A stretch of DNA of 64,000 bases from Brucella pecoris (GCF_006376675.1 NZ_VEWK01000012.1:102026-166025); one strand, 5' to 3'. Counted from the first letter of the stretch, positions 25,430-34,178 are shown. A program made the numbers and translations. Notes: a model not told the origin generated them from the sequence alone.

Positions 25430-26029
25430 ATGACATTGGACAGAACGATCGGTGAGCGGCTTTTGCGGGCGCCAGTCATGGCAACGCTCTACGGCGTAGA
25501 CAATCTTCAGGCATTTCTGGACAGCAAGGCGGAAGTTGGCATCGTTGCCAACATTGCCCTGCGCCATGTGGCTGAAGTGCTGAACGCGCTCAAGAAAAGC
25601 AACAAGCTGATCGTTCTGAACATCGACAGTTGCGAAGGCCTGTCGCAGGACAAGGGAGCCATCGAGTTTCTTGCCGAGATTGGCATTTCGGTTCTGCTGT
25701 CGACCCGCGTTCCAACCATCCAGAAGGCCGCTCAATGCGGCCTTCTGACCATGCAGAAGGTCTTTGTGACCGACCGCTCCACCTGGCCCCGCAGCCTGAA
25801 GGCGATCTCGCAAAGCGCACCCAATCTGGTGCAGATCATGCCATCGCCGATGCTGGGCTATCTCTCCGTGGAGGACAAGCGCCGTCTGCCGCCTATCGTA
25901 GCGTCAGGATTCATCTGCAACGAAAGCGATGTCGGCACAGCGATGACACAGGGTGCAATCGCTGTTTCCTCAAGCAACAAGTCGCTATGGAACTATTCGG
26001 GTGCCCTGCGCGGGAAGGGAAAAAGCTAG
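25430..26029 (+). CDS. Glycerol-3-phosphate-responsive antiterminator (GlpP family)
   Basis: A 199-residue TIM-barrel-like protein matching the GlpP family along its length: LNIDSCEGLSQDKGAIEFLAEIG near residue 63, LLSTRVPTIQKAAQCGLLTMQKVFVTDRS near 88, and SGFICNESDVGTAMTQGAIAVSSSNKSLW near the end, which mirrors the GAxAVSTSNxxLW ending of Bacillus GlpP. Known members bind glycerol-3-phosphate and the leader mRNA of glp genes, allowing read-through. It is the last gene of the operon, so it could act on the structured leader at 19138-19220 in a feedback loop. A protein of this kind instead of a GlpR repressor is notable for a Gram-negative. Confidence 0.88.
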   Translation: MTLDRTIGERLLRAPVMATLYGVDNLQAFLDSKAEVGIVANIALRHVAEVLNALKKSNKLIVLNIDSCEGLSQDKGAIEFLAEIGISVLLSTRVPTIQKAAQCGLLTMQKVFVTDRSTWPRSLKAISQSAPNLVQIMPSPMLGYLSVEDKRRLPPIVASGFICNESDVGTAMTQGAIAVSSSNKSLWNYSGALRGKGKS

Positions 26030-26054
26030 ATTAGGCTGTTGCGAACTAAATTGT

Positions 26055-26084
26055 TGCACGACCTTGTTTTGAACAAGATGTGCA
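26055..26084 (+). terminator. Stem-loop 26 bases after the antiterminator gene
   Basis: TGCAC and CTTGTT pair with AACAAG and GTGCA (26055-26084) with small internal mismatches around a 3-base loop. No U-run. It may mark the end of the operon; a better terminator is at 26209-26240. Confidence 0.35.
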
Positions 26085-26208
26085 CCTATATGGTTGTCAT
26101 AGGCATTGCTTAAGAGCGCTGGAACGCGTCTGTCGCTCGCAATAGCCTTCATCGCTTGATGCTTTTGACCACGGATGTACTGGCACTGGTAGGAAAGCGA
26201 TGATGAGG

Positions 26209-26240
26209 AAGGTCGGTGCGTTTTCGCCCCGGCCTTTTTT
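26209..26240 (+). terminator. Rho-independent terminator
   Basis: AAGGTCGG (26209-26216) pairs with CCGGCCTT (26229-26236) with one G-U pair, and six T follow the G/C stem. It probably ends the glycerol-type operon, whose last stop is 180 bases upstream. Confidence 0.6.
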
Positions 26241-26273
26241 GTTGTCTGCAGTTTCGCGAGAATGAAGCAAAAC

Positions 26274-26299
26274 GGCCTGCTAAATTTTTCAAGCAGGCC
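26274..26299 (-). terminator. Terminator of glnII
   Basis: GGCCTGCT (26274-26281) and AGCAGGCC (26292-26299) form a perfect 8-bp stem. On the minus strand it lies 13 bases after the glnII stop and is followed by GTTTTGC. Confidence 0.7.
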
Positions 26300-26312
26300 A
26301 TTTGTCTAAAAA

Positions 26313-27353
26313 TTAAGCAGCGAGTGCTTCGTCTTCCGAGGTCGGGACTTCGGAAATCGTCTTCAGAACCTGCGAAGCGATCTGGTACGGGCAGCCCTGC
26401 GAATTCGGGCGGCGATCTTCCAGATAACCGCGATATCCATCCCTGACGAATGCGTGTGGAACGCGGATCGACGCGCCACGGTCGGCAACGCCGTAGGAGA
26501 ACTTGTTCCACGGGGCGGTTTCATGCTTGCCGGTCAGGCGCATGTGGTTGTCCGGGCCGTAAACGTCGATATGGTCCTGCAGGTTCTTGTCGAACTGCGC
26601 CATGAGCGCTTCGAAATAGTCCTTGCCGCCCACCTCACGCATATATTTGGTCGAGAAGTTGCAGTGCATGCCCGAACCGTTCCAATCGGTATCGCCAAGC
26701 GGCTTGCAGTGGAATTCGATATCGATTTCATACTGTTCGCAGAGGCGAAGCAGGAGATAGCGGGCCATCCAGATCTGGTCGGCGGCGTTCTTGGAGCCCT
26801 TGCCGAAAATCTGGAATTCCCACTGGCCCTTGGCCACTTCCGCATTGATGCCTTCGTGATTGATGCCGGCATCGAGGCAGAGATCGAGATGTTCCTCGAC
26901 GATCTTGCGGGCGATGGAGCCGATATTCTTGTAGCCGACGCCGGTGTAATATGGACCCTGCGGGGCAGGGAAACCCTGTTCCGGGAAACCGAGCGGGCGA
27001 CCATCCTTGTAGAAGAAATATTCCTGCTCGAAGCCGAACCATGCATCGTCGTCTTCGAGGACGGTTGCGCGGCTGTTGGACGGATGCGGCGTGACGCCAT
27101 CCGGCATCATGACTTCGCACATCACGAGAACGCCGTTCTTGCGCGCAGGATCGGGATAGATCGCGACTGGCTTCAAGACGCAATCGGAGCTGTGGCCTTC
27201 GGCCTGCATCGTCGATGAACCGTCGAAGCCCCAGAGCGGCAGTTGCTCAAGCGTAGGGAAAGCATCGAATTCCTTGATCTGCGTCTTGCCGCGCAGGCCC
27301 GCGGCAGGGGTGCATCCATCGAGCCAAATGTATTCGAGCTTGTACTTGGTCAT
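26313..27353 (-). CDS. glnII: Glutamine synthetase type II
   Basis: A 346-residue enzyme of the short eukaryote-like GSII class. The start MTKYKLEYIWLDG at ATG 27353 matches rhizobial GlnII; extra codons up to 27389 are not conserved-looking. Seen are PLWGFDGSSTMQAEG near residue 40, WFGFEQEYFFYKDGRPLG near 104, GQWEFQIFG, NGSGMHCNFSTKYMR (ATP/glutamate site) and ASIRVPHAFVRDGYRGYLEDRRPNSQGCPYQ. It makes glutamine from glutamate, ammonia and ATP. A textbook sigma-54 promoter at 27436-27450 shows nitrogen-limited, NtrC-type control. Confidence 0.97.
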   Translation of the reverse strand: MTKYKLEYIWLDGCTPAAGLRGKTQIKEFDAFPTLEQLPLWGFDGSSTMQAEGHSSDCVLKPVAIYPDPARKNGVLVMCEVMMPDGVTPHPSNSRATVLEDDDAWFGFEQEYFFYKDGRPLGFPEQGFPAPQGPYYTGVGYKNIGSIARKIVEEHLDLCLDAGINHEGINAEVAKGQWEFQIFGKGSKNAADQIWMARYLLLRLCEQYEIDIEFHCKPLGDTDWNGSGMHCNFSTKYMREVGGKDYFEALMAQFDKNLQDHIDVYGPDNHMRLTGKHETAPWNKFSYGVADRGASIRVPHAFVRDGYRGYLEDRRPNSQGCPYQIASQVLKTISEVPTSEDEALAA

Positions 27354-27435
27354 CGCTAGTCTCTCTGTCATCCTCGGTTGATCAATCACCCCAAGTCATG
27401 CAGTGTCGCGCGGCTCGGTGTTCGATTTAATAGAA

Positions 27436-27450
27436 GCAAGGACCGTGCCA
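27436..27450 (-). promoter_or_regulatory. Sigma-54 promoter of glnII
   Basis: On the minus strand this reads TGGCAC-N5-TTGC, a perfect match to the -24/-12 consensus. Transcription would start about 12 bases on (near 27424), 70 bases before the glnII ATG. Two TGCAC direct repeats about 80-100 bases further upstream may be activator contacts, but they are not arranged as a classic NtrC dyad. The rest of the 385-base gap up to 27738 holds nothing else I can support. Confidence 0.85.
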
Positions 27451-27738
27451 GTTTCGAATTTGGCGCGTTTTCAAGGCGGCAAAGGCCATTGCGATCAAAC
27501 CGCCAAGATTTGTGCAATGGAGAGTGCAAAGTGTCTGCTTAAAAAACAGGCAACGGATTACTATTTCATCACGCCTGAAATGCAGGCTGCATCATTAACG
27601 TGTCGTCGCGTGTCACGGGGGGCAGAAAGCCCGGAAATTCAAAGGCATAAAGCAAAATCGAACAAGCGGACAGAATAAGTCGTTGGACGCTCCGGCCACC
27701 ATTCTTCACCTTGTCCTCAAACAAAAGGGGAGTGACTG

Positions 27739-28815
27739 ATGGCACGTTCGATCAAAAGAAAATCGGCTTTTCTGGCAAGCCTGGCGTTGAGTGTTTCGGC
27801 AATGACTGTTTTGGCGGCCAATGCTGCGGAAATCACCGTGATGGGTTATCGCGGCGCATTCCAGGACAATTACGTCAAGGCCGTCATCGAACCGTTCCAG
27901 AAGGAACATCCCGACATCAAGGTCACGTATTACGGCGTGCAGAATGCAGCGACATCGCTCGGCAACATGCGCGCCCAGAAATCCTCACCCCAGACGGATG
28001 CGGTGATCTATGACCTTTCGGTCGCCAAGATTGCTGATGAGGAAGGGCTGGTCGAAAAGCTCGATCCAGCATCGCTCAAAAATTATGCGGATGTCGCCGA
28101 TCTCGGCAAGGAACTCGCTGGCTCCGCAATTCCGATCACATATGACACGCTTTCGCTGCTTTATAATCACGATGCATTTGCGGAAAGCCCACCGGATAGC
28201 TGGGAAGCGCTCTGGGACAAGCAGCAAAGCGGCAAGGTCATCATCCCGGCACAGGGCGGTGGCGATATTCAGGCCATCCTGCTGACGATCATCGCGAACC
28301 GCCTCGCCGGTGAAGACGACTATACGAAGACCGTGAAGCCGGGCGTCGACAAGCTGGTGGAACTCGCACCCGCCGTGCAGACGTGGGAACCGAAGCCCGA
28401 TGCCTATACGCTGGTTGCAAACGGCACGGCGACCTTGTCGATCGGTTACAATGCCCGCGCCCAGTTCTATTTCGACCAGACCGGCGGAAAGCTTCAGTCG
28501 GTTGGTCCGAAGGAAGGTACGGCTGCGCAGGTGAACGTCATCAGTGCGATTGCCAACGGCAAGAATATGGATGCAACCAAGACATTCATCGATTACGCGA
28601 TAAGCCCCGAGGCGCAGGCCCGTTTCGCCGAGATCATGTTCTATGCGCCATCGAACACGAAAGCGGATGTGAACGACGAAACGAAGAAGCGCATTCCGTA
28701 CATGGATACGGCCCAGCGCGAAAAGCTTATTCCGGTCAACTGGATGACAATCGGCGATATGCGCGACAAGCTGCTCAATCCCTGGCGTCGCCAGATCATT
28801 CCGGCTGGTCGTTAA
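27739..28815 (+). CDS. Pot-type ABC transporter substrate-binding protein
   Basis: A 358-residue exported binding protein with a signal peptide (cleavage near ANA-AEI, residue 30). The mature start EITVMGYRGAFQDNYVKAVIEPFQKEHPDIKVTYYG, and TPDSWEALW-like SPPDSWEALWDKQQSGKV, fit the PotD/extracellular solute-binding family 1/13 for polyamines and related small amines or acids. It heads an operon with an ATPase and two permeases of the same type, followed by three catabolic enzymes. A perfect hairpin after the stop (28845-28866) probably raises its expression over the rest. The ligand is unknown. Confidence 0.87.
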   Translation: MARSIKRKSAFLASLALSVSAMTVLAANAAEITVMGYRGAFQDNYVKAVIEPFQKEHPDIKVTYYGVQNAATSLGNMRAQKSSPQTDAVIYDLSVAKIADEEGLVEKLDPASLKNYADVADLGKELAGSAIPITYDTLSLLYNHDAFAESPPDSWEALWDKQQSGKVIIPAQGGGDIQAILLTIIANRLAGEDDYTKTVKPGVDKLVELAPAVQTWEPKPDAYTLVANGTATLSIGYNARAQFYFDQTGGKLQSVGPKEGTAAQVNVISAIANGKNMDATKTFIDYAISPEAQARFAEIMFYAPSNTKADVNDETKKRIPYMDTAQREKLIPVNWMTIGDMRDKLLNPWRRQIIPAGR

Positions 28816-28844
28816 AACCCTACCTCACCCTGAAATTCACGCTT

Positions 28845-28866
28845 CCGCCCCGTTTCGCCGGGGCGG
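28845..28866 (+). other. Intercistronic stem-loop after the binding-protein gene
   Basis: CCGCCCCG (28845-28852), 6-base loop, CGGGGCGG (28859-28866). Hairpins at this place usually stabilise the upstream binding-protein mRNA and lower read-through to the membrane genes. Confidence 0.6.
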
Positions 28867-28890
28867 CAACGACCCCTCACAGGTTTCGAT

Positions 28891-29970
28891 ATGGTAGCAG
28901 AAAGCTCATTTCTACAGTTGAAGGCCCTTACCAAGCTTTACGGTAACAACTACCGGGCAGTGGACGATCTTCATCTCGATCTGCCGCGCGGAAAACTGCT
29001 CGGCCTCCTCGGCCCGTCGGGCTGCGGCAAGACGACGACATTGCGCATGATTGCCGGTCTCGCATCGATCTCGGACGGCAACATCCTGATTGATGGCAAC
29101 GATATTTCGCACAGGCCGCCCCATCAGCGCGATATCGGTCTGGTTTTCCAGAACTACGCCCTGTTCCCACACATGACCGTGGCCGAAAATGTCGCTTTCG
29201 GTCTCGATATGCGCAAGGTCGGCAAGGCTGAGGCGAAGAAGCGCGTTGAGGAAGCGCTCGAAATGGTGCGGCTTCCCGGCTATGGTTCGCGTAAACCCAA
29301 GGAAATGTCCGGTGGCCAGCAGCAGCGTGTGGCATTGGCACGCGCGCTGGTTATCCGCCCGCGCATTCTTCTGCTCGACGAGCCCCTGTCCAATCTGGAT
29401 GCGAAGCTGCGCGACGACATGCGGATCGAAATCCGCGAGATTCAGAAGCGCCTCGACATCACGACAGTTTTCGTCACACATGACCAGGTCGAAGCACTCA
29501 CAATGTGCGATGTCGTCGGCGTGATGGATAGCGGTAAGCTGGCGCAGCTCGGTTCGCCGGAAGAAATCTATGAAAAGCCGTCCTCCCTGTTTGTGGCCAA
29601 ATTTGTCGGTCGCGCCAATGTCCACAATTGCGAGATCGTCGATGAGAATGTCTGCCGTCTGGGCAGCGCCGCCTATCGCTGCAACACGCATGGAAAGACA
29701 CGCGGGACCGGGCAGATCGCCATTCGACCGCATCGCATCAATCTGACCCCCAACCGCGATCGCAATCTGGTCAGTGTCGTTACCAACAGCGCGCACGGCG
29801 TGGTCGAGCGCACGACCTATATCGGTGACATCGTTCAATACGACATCGAAATCGAGGGCGCCTGCCTGAAAGTTGAAGTGCCGACCGCCAGCGCGGGACA
29901 TGCATTCCATACCGGCGACCGGCTGCTGTGCGAATGGAAACCGGAAGATATGCTGGTTTTCGGGAGCTGA
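28891..29970 (+). CDS. Pot-type ABC transporter ATP-binding protein
   Basis: A 359-residue ATPase. Walker A GPSGCGKTT is near residue 43, the Q-loop in VFQNYALFPHMTV, the signature EMSGGQQQRVALARAL near 138, Walker B ILLLDEPLSNLD, the H-loop in VFVTHDQVEAL. A C-terminal TOBE-type regulatory domain (IAIRPHRINL) completes the PotA/FbpC layout. All catalytic residues are present. It energises the two permeases that follow, for the ligand bound by the protein encoded just upstream. Confidence 0.93.
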   Translation: MVAESSFLQLKALTKLYGNNYRAVDDLHLDLPRGKLLGLLGPSGCGKTTTLRMIAGLASISDGNILIDGNDISHRPPHQRDIGLVFQNYALFPHMTVAENVAFGLDMRKVGKAEAKKRVEEALEMVRLPGYGSRKPKEMSGGQQQRVALARALVIRPRILLLDEPLSNLDAKLRDDMRIEIREIQKRLDITTVFVTHDQVEALTMCDVVGVMDSGKLAQLGSPEEIYEKPSSLFVAKFVGRANVHNCEIVDENVCRLGSAAYRCNTHGKTRGTGQIAIRPHRINLTPNRDRNLVSVVTNSAHGVVERTTYIGDIVQYDIEIEGACLKVEVPTASAGHAFHTGDRLLCEWKPEDMLVFGS

Positions 29971-29974
29971 TGTC

Positions 29975-30865
29975 ATGACAGCGATCACATCAACCGAAAT
30001 CATTCCGGCAAAGTCATCGAGACGCCGGCGCTATAGTCTCGTCGCAGTTGCGCTGCTTCTGCCGATGGCCTTGATCAATCTCATCGCCTTCATCGCGCCG
30101 GTTGCGCATCTGGCTCAAATATCCTTCCTGCAGAGCGAAAGCGGCGGCGTCCTGACAGACCGCTACACGTTCGAAAACTACATCAATTTCTTCACCGACA
30201 GCTTCAATTGGGGGCTTGTGTTCAACTCGCTCTGGCTGAGCGCGTTCATCACGCTGGCAACGCTGGTTTGCGCCTATCCAATAGCGCTTTTCCTGCATCG
30301 TGTTTCGCCGGTCTGGCGCAACTTCCTTTTCGTGGTGACGGTCTCGCCGCTGCTCGTCAGCAGCGTGGTGCGCACCTATGGCTGGATGGTGCTTCTCGGC
30401 GACCAGGGGCTCGTCAATGGAGCCTTGATGAACCTTGGCATCATTTCCTCCCCCATCAGGCTCGTCAACAATACGCTCGGCGTATTCATCGGCATGGTCG
30501 AAATCCTGATCCCCTATATGGCGCTGTCGCTGATTGCCGGTTTCGGGCGTCTGAACGCCTCGCTTGAGGAGGCTGCGGCATCACTCGGCGCCAATGCCTT
30601 CACGCGGTTTCGCCGGATCATCCTGCCGCTCACCTTGCCGGGTATAGCGCTTGGCTGCCTGCTTTGCTTCGTGCTGGCGATCAGCTCCTTCATCACGCCG
30701 AAATTGCTGGGCGGCGGACGCGTGTTCCTGCTGGCGACGGAAATCTACGATCAGGCTGTGATCCAGCTTGAATGGCCGCGAGCCGCCGCAACCTCCGTCA
30801 TTGTCCTGATCATCTTCGGTCTCGCCTTGATGGTCTATTCCCGCATCGCACGTCACATCGACTGA
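29975..30865 (+). CDS. ABC transporter permease, PotB type
   Basis: A 296-residue inner-membrane protein with six helices. The start is ATG 29975, four bases after the ATPase stop; the open frame further upstream overlaps the ATPase and is not used. The cytoplasmic coupling motif EEAAASLGANAFTRFRRIILPLTLPG near residue 193 identifies a binding-protein-dependent permease. It pairs with the next gene to form the channel. Confidence 0.92.
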   Translation: MTAITSTEIIPAKSSRRRRYSLVAVALLLPMALINLIAFIAPVAHLAQISFLQSESGGVLTDRYTFENYINFFTDSFNWGLVFNSLWLSAFITLATLVCAYPIALFLHRVSPVWRNFLFVVTVSPLLVSSVVRTYGWMVLLGDQGLVNGALMNLGIISSPIRLVNNTLGVFIGMVEILIPYMALSLIAGFGRLNASLEEAAASLGANAFTRFRRIILPLTLPGIALGCLLCFVLAISSFITPKLLGGGRVFLLATEIYDQAVIQLEWPRAAATSVIVLIIFGLALMVYSRIARHID

Positions 30866-30884
30866 TTGGCAAAGGAGAAACGAG

Positions 30885-31676
30885 ATGATTGGTTCAACTT
30901 CATTGCCATTCCGCCTTCTGGTCGGCCTGCTGTATCTGTTTCTGCTGGCCCCCATTCTGGTGGTCGTGCCGCTATCGTTCAGCAACGACAACTATCTCAC
31001 TTTTCCGCCGCAGAGCTGGGGCGTGCGGTGGTATGCGGAAATGCTGCACCATGAAACGCTCATTCAGGCGTTCTGGATCAGCCTCGGCATTGCATCGGTC
31101 GTCACCGTCCTGTCGCTTCTGGCAGGTATCCCGGCGGCCTATGCGATCCGCCGTTATCAGTTCCGTGGACGCGAAGCGGTGCTGAACCTCTTTACCGCGC
31201 CGCTGCTTCTGCCGTCCATCGTGCTTGGCCTTGCCATTCTGCTGGTCTTCGTGAGGCTGGAACTGCTCGGCACATTTACGGGCCTCGTGATCGCCCATCT
31301 GATCGTGACGACCCCTTACGTCATCCGCATCATGATAACGGCGTTCTCGACCCTGCCGCCATCGGTCGAAGAGGCCGCCACGATGCTGGGCGCATCGCCG
31401 TTCACCGTGTTTCGTCGCATCACCCTGCCGTTGATGATGCCGGGTCTGGTGGCAAGTGCAGCTCTGTCCTTCCTCCTGTCTTTCGATGAGGTGGTGATCT
31501 CGCTCTTCATCACCGGGCCGCGCATGACGACGCTGCCGGTGGAAATCTTCAACTATGTCGAAAGCCGCACCGACCCGATGACAGCAGCCATTTCGGTCGT
31601 GCTGATTACGGCGACGCTGCTCATCATCTTCGTCATCGAACGCACACTCGGATTGTCACGCACAATCGGCAAATAA
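30885..31676 (+). CDS. ABC transporter permease, PotC type
   Basis: A 263-residue membrane protein with six helices and the coupling motif EEAATMLGASPFTVFRRITLPLMMPG near residue 163. AGGAGAAACGAG lies upstream of the ATG. It is the second permease half of the importer encoded from 27739, and its stop is followed within 30 bases by the aldolase gene, tying transport to catabolism. Confidence 0.92.
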   Translation: MIGSTSLPFRLLVGLLYLFLLAPILVVVPLSFSNDNYLTFPPQSWGVRWYAEMLHHETLIQAFWISLGIASVVTVLSLLAGIPAAYAIRRYQFRGREAVLNLFTAPLLLPSIVLGLAILLVFVRLELLGTFTGLVIAHLIVTTPYVIRIMITAFSTLPPSVEEAATMLGASPFTVFRRITLPLMMPGLVASAALSFLLSFDEVVISLFITGPRMTTLPVEIFNYVESRTDPMTAAISVVLITATLLIIFVIERTLGLSRTIGK

Positions 31677-31702
31677 CCTCCCAACTGAAAGTGACTGCAA
31701 GC

Positions 31703-32437
31703 ATGGAAAATATCGCCCTCTGGATGTCGCAACCGCATTTCAGCTATCTGGAAATTGCCCGGACCTGCGGCTTCTCATCCTTCGTTCTCGAACTCGAACA
31801 CGGCACTTTCGATCTGTCGACGCTGGACCAGTTTCTGGCTTTCACCAAGGCGCAGGGTCTCTCCACCCTGACCAAGGTGCTGGCACCGACGCCGGAAGCC
31901 ATCCAGCAGGCGCTGGATTTCGGATCGGACGGCGTCATCGTTCCGCATATTCTCGGTGTGGAACATGCTCATCAGGTGACAAAAGCTGCAAAATATCCGC
32001 TGGTTGGCACGCGCTCTTATACCGGTGGCCGCATTTTCGGTTATGCCCGTCCGGCGACCGATGCCTTCGAAAAAGAGAACAAGCGCACCAAATGTTTCGC
32101 GATGATCGAGACGGCGGAAAGCCTTGCCGACGTCGAGAAGATCATTGCGCTGGATACGGTCGACGGCTTGTTTCCCGGCCCTTCGGATCTGGCGCTTGCG
32201 CGCGGTCGGGGAGCCTACGCTTTCAATGACGACGACAAGGCTGACCTGCGCCGCTGTGCGGCGGCTGCACGCGCTGCCGGAAAGCCATGGATCATGCCCG
32301 CCTGGACCGAAGCCGAGCGGCGGTTCGCACAGGAAGAGGGTGCCACGATGCTGGTCGTCGCCACCCAGAACATGACGCTTCGCCAGGGCATGGTCTCGAC
32401 TGTGAACATGCTCAAAAGCGAAGCCCTCGTTGCCTGA
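31703..32437 (+). CDS. HpcH/HpaI aldolase/citrate lyase family protein
   Basis: A 244-residue TIM-barrel enzyme. I take ATG 31703; a GTG at 31691 is possible. VLELEHGTFD near residue 30 holds the metal/substrate strand, DGVIVPHILGVEHAHQ near 77 the conserved VPH, KCFAMIETAESLADVEKI near 133 the metal-binding Glu, and GLFPGPSDLALARG near 155 the metal-binding Asp. The family cleaves 4-hydroxy-2-oxo acids to pyruvate and an aldehyde. The Arg of typical HpaI (near GTRSYTGGR) is present. It is encoded right after the importer and before an amidase, so it probably acts on the imported compound. Confidence 0.85.
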   Translation: MENIALWMSQPHFSYLEIARTCGFSSFVLELEHGTFDLSTLDQFLAFTKAQGLSTLTKVLAPTPEAIQQALDFGSDGVIVPHILGVEHAHQVTKAAKYPLVGTRSYTGGRIFGYARPATDAFEKENKRTKCFAMIETAESLADVEKIIALDTVDGLFPGPSDLALARGRGAYAFNDDDKADLRRCAAAARAAGKPWIMPAWTEAERRFAQEEGATMLVVATQNMTLRQGMVSTVNMLKSEALVA

Positions 32438-32480
32438 CGATTACCTGAACTGAATACCCACTCATTCGCTGGAGGAAAAA

Positions 32481-33320
32481 ATGAAGATTAGTCTGATCCA
32501 AACGAGCCCGCAGACCGACAAGGCAGAAAACCTGCGCATTACGCGGGGATTGATGGAAGATGCCGTGCGCACGGATTCTCCGGACTTGATCGTGCTGCCC
32601 GAATATTTCGAATATTATGGCGGTACTCCGGAAGAAAAGCTTGCAGCGGCAGAGAGCGTTCCCGACGGTCCTGCCTACAAGATGGCGCAGGATTTTGCCC
32701 GCGAGCATAAGGTCTTCGTCCATGCCGGAACCCTGATGGAAAAGGTTCCGAATGAAAAGCGCATCTACAATTCCACCTTCGTCTTCAATCGCGAAGGCAA
32801 GGAGATCGCGCATTATCGCAAGATCCATATGTTCGACATCGTCGGACCGGACGGGACGGCCTATAAGGAATCCGCAACCGTCAAGCCGGGCGAGAATGTC
32901 GTCGTCTATGACCTTGACGGGTTCAAGATTGGCTGCGCGATCTGCTACGACATTCGCTTTGCCGAGCTTTATCTTGAGCTGGAAAAGGCCGGTGCCGATG
33001 TCATCGTTCTTCCTGCCGCATTCACACTGCAAACGGGCAAGGATCATTGGGAGGTGCTGGCGCGTGCCCGTGCCATCGAAACCCAGACCTATTTTGCCGC
33101 CTGCGGCCAGACCGGCAGCACGGTTTCGAATGGCGAGCGGCGTCATACCTATGGTCACTCGCTGGTCTGCGATCCGTGGGGCCATGTCGTGGCGCGGGCG
33201 TCCGACGGCGTCGGCTTCGTGACGGCACGCATCGAGCGTGCACAGATCGAGCGTGTGCGTTCGCTAATCCCCATGGTCAGCCATCGCCGCATCGGCAAGC
33301 AGTTGCAAGCCTGCGCATAG
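32481..33320 (+). CDS. Carbon-nitrogen hydrolase (nitrilase superfamily, omega-amidase-like)
   Basis: A 279-residue enzyme with the full Glu-Lys-Cys triad: LPEYFEYY near residue 40, HYRKIHMFDI near 112 and GCAICYDIRFAELY near 153. MKISLIQTSPQTDKAENL is the usual first strand. The branch resembles Nit2/omega-amidase, which removes the amide from alpha-keto acid amides such as 2-oxoglutaramate. In this operon it would release ammonia from the imported amine or amide, upstream or downstream of the aldolase step. A GGAGG precedes the ATG. The precise substrate is unknown. Confidence 0.9.
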   Translation: MKISLIQTSPQTDKAENLRITRGLMEDAVRTDSPDLIVLPEYFEYYGGTPEEKLAAAESVPDGPAYKMAQDFAREHKVFVHAGTLMEKVPNEKRIYNSTFVFNREGKEIAHYRKIHMFDIVGPDGTAYKESATVKPGENVVVYDLDGFKIGCAICYDIRFAELYLELEKAGADVIVLPAAFTLQTGKDHWEVLARARAIETQTYFAACGQTGSTVSNGERRHTYGHSLVCDPWGHVVARASDGVGFVTARIERAQIERVRSLIPMVSHRRIGKQLQACA

Positions 33321-33330
33321 GAGGCGTCAT

Positions 33331-33996
33331 ATGTATACGATCAATCCCATGCCGGAGCAGGTTGCTGCGGGTGACCTCCAGCTCCTGTCGGGGGTCGAGA
33401 CAGCCACCGTCGGGCACTGGCGCTTCTTTGGCTTCATGCATCGTTCCATCCAGCCGCTCCTCCCGAAGCGCCGTGTGGTCGGCACCGCCGTCACCATCGC
33501 CATACCGGGTCCGGATTCCACCCTGCTTCACCACGTAACCGGAATGCTCCGTCCCGGCGATATTCTGGTGGTGGACCGGATGGGCGACGACCGCTATGCG
33601 TGCTGGGGCGGCGGTGTGACCATCGCTGCGAAGGCCTCGGGTGCCGTCGCCGGGATCGTGGATGGTCCCTGCACGGACCTGACGGAAATCGAGGATTCCG
33701 ATTTTCCGATGTGGGCAAGGGGCATCTCGCCCATCACCACCCGGCTCTACGATCTGGGCGGCGGCATCAACATTCCGGTCTCCTGCGGTGGTGTCGTCGT
33801 CAATCCCGGTGATGCCATTCTGGCCGATGAGAGCGGGGTTCTGGTCCTGCCGCGTGACGAAGTGAACGCGGTCGCCTCGCGCGCGCTCGACATACAGGAC
33901 AAGGGCAAGGTGCGGGAGGCTTCGGTGAAGACCGGTCTCAAGCTCGGTGACGTGTCCGGTGCCACCAATAAAATTCTCGCCCACGCGGGAAACTGA
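33331..33996 (+). CDS. RraA-like protein (possible HMG/CHA-type aldolase)
   Basis: A 221-residue protein of the RraA/dimethylmenaquinone-methyltransferase-like fold. VVGTAVTIAIPGPDSTLLHHV near residue 48, GDILVVDRMGDDRYACWGGGVTIAAKASGAVAGIVDGPCTDLTEI near 75-115, and GDAILADESGVLVLPRDE near 157 are the family landmarks; the G-x-R/D-G-x-x-D metal motif appears as GIVDGPCTDLTEI, lacking the usual Arg. Members either inhibit RNase E or cleave branched hydroxy-oxo diacids to pyruvate. The catabolic setting favours an enzyme. It follows the amidase gene by 10 bases. Confidence 0.82.
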   Translation: MYTINPMPEQVAAGDLQLLSGVETATVGHWRFFGFMHRSIQPLLPKRRVVGTAVTIAIPGPDSTLLHHVTGMLRPGDILVVDRMGDDRYACWGGGVTIAAKASGAVAGIVDGPCTDLTEIEDSDFPMWARGISPITTRLYDLGGGINIPVSCGGVVVNPGDAILADESGVLVLPRDEVNAVASRALDIQDKGKVREASVKTGLKLGDVSGATNKILAHAGN

Positions 33997-34004
33997 TCCG
34001 ATAT

Positions 34005-34024
34005 GGGCCGGTTTCGACCGGCCC
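34005..34024 (+). terminator. Stem-loop ending the transporter-aldolase operon
   Basis: GGGCCGGT (34005-34012), tetraloop TTCG, ACCGGCCC (34017-34024), 8 bases after the stop of the RraA-like gene. There is no real U-run. Confidence 0.55.
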
Positions 34025-34178
34025 CGATCATTTGTGGGATGGAACATGACTATTTGCTTATTTTCATCCCGCAAGTGTCTTAGAAAGAAAGGACGAATCT
34101 GGTTGCCCGGAGCGCAATAAGGGACTTCAAGAAACGCAGGCGCGCGGGTAATTGAAATGGGAAGGGACATACCCGTCC

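Noticed and set aside
27403..27678. Plus-strand 91-codon frame in the glnII-ABC gap
   Set aside because: It covers the sigma-54 promoter of glnII, has no ribosome site and ends before the binding-protein gene; most likely chance.
28912..30003. Minus-strand open frame of 363 codons opposite the Pot-type ATPase
   Set aside because: Exact antisense of a gene with all ABC motifs; the translated product has no recognisable domain.
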